From NCBI GenBank assembly GCA_900321895.1, contig ONYB01000125.1, positions 1 through 5,992 of the forward strand: a DNA stretch of 5,992 bases, written 5' to 3'. Origin of the DNA: an uncultured Brachyspira sp. GTDB taxonomy: Bacteria > Cyanobacteriota > Vampirovibrionia > Gastranaerophilales > Gastranaerophilaceae. Under the pieces are notes generated by a model that saw only the letters and a list, made by a program, of their open reading frames with translations, did no database searches and was not told where the DNA came from. Position 1 is the stretch's first letter. Every line of letters starts with the position of its first letter. Made by a program: the position numbers and the translations under genes. Shown in pieces: positions 5,762-5,992 of this stretch.

Positions 5762-5992
5762 TTAAATAATTTTACAAAGTCCTAAAACTAACCCAGCAAC
5801 ACCGGCAACACTGAGATAAAACAGCGGGTCACGTTTTTGTTTAACAGTGAAGGCAAACAAAATTCCGAGCAAAATCAATCCGACAAAACTTAAATTGTCT
5901 TTAAAAATTTGAAATCCTACAGCCCCCAAAAGACCGCAACCTGCGGGTTTTAGCCCATAAATTGCAGCCTGAACGTTTTTGTTTGATTTAAA
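5762..5992 (-). CDS. ChrA-family (chromate transporter-like) membrane protein, C-terminal fragment
   Basis: An open minus-strand frame of 76 codons runs from the window's right edge to the TAA at 5764-5762; the gene begins outside. It has no start codon inside the window, so a simple ATG-to-stop scan would miss it. The fragment starts SNKNVQAAIYGLKPAGCGLL, which closely resembles the N-x-x-V-(Q/K)-A-A-x-x-G-(I/L)-(R/K)-P-A-x-x-G-L-(I/L) stretch of chromate transporter (CHR) domains. Three hydrophobic segments follow (about residues 15-30, 35-50 and 56-74), with the charged link KQKRDP (51-56) between the last two, as in CHR C-terminal halves. ChrA proteins export chromate in some bacteria, but many family members, especially short paired ones, have no proven substrate, so chromate is not implied. 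Its stop lies 58 bases from the start of the 108-residue gene on the same strand. Family call is fairly good, substrate unknown. Confidence 0.7.
   Translation of the reverse strand, partial: FKSNKNVQAAIYGLKPAGCGLLGAVGFQIFKDNLSFVGLILLGILFAFTVKQKRDPLFYLSVAGVAGLVLGLCKII

Overview
The window carries five protein genes: two that run off its ends and three complete. No RNA gene, CRISPR array, insertion sequence or other mobile element is visible, and no gap between genes exceeds about 150 bases. The DNA is A+T-rich (roughly 40% G+C by eye). The SecA carries a stretch (SLEDNLMRIFGGD and what follows, then QSAQKKVETY) that closely resembles cyanobacterial SecA, yet nothing photosynthetic is present. 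The two lineage-specific-looking proteins have an N/S-rich 'PNFT' or 'PSFSG' style that I associate with uncultured gut Gastranaerophilales (Melainabacteria/Vampirovibrionia), the non-photosynthetic relatives of Cyanobacteria. I take that as the likely source with moderate confidence, from remembered family features and not from any search.

Layout: (1) 1-918, plus strand, the 3' part of a glycoside hydrolase family 13 (alpha-amylase superfamily) gene whose start lies left of the window. (2) 966-999, a perfect 34-base palindrome that can end transcription from both sides. (3) 1005-3668, minus strand, a complete secA, the motor ATPase of the Sec export pathway. (4) 3669-3812, a short divergent promoter region serving secA leftward and comM rightward. 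(5) 3813-5357, plus strand, a complete comM/yifB-type AAA+ ATPase gene. (6) 5377-5703, minus strand, a 108-residue protein of unknown function, converging on comM with a 19-base gap. (7) 5762-5992, minus strand, the last 76 codons of a membrane protein gene resembling the end of ChrA-family chromate transporters; its start lies right of the window.

The genes do not form one pathway. This looks like an ordinary core-genome stretch: sugar polymer metabolism, protein export, DNA processing, a small lineage-specific protein and a transporter. The chrA-like gene and the 108-residue gene share a strand with a 57-base gap and could be co-transcribed. I found no convincing new multi-gene system. The points most worth a second look are the apparently leaderless comM start, the Gly-to-Ala change in SecA helicase motif VI with loss of the zinc-binding tail, and a shared short motif in the two lineage-specific-looking proteins.
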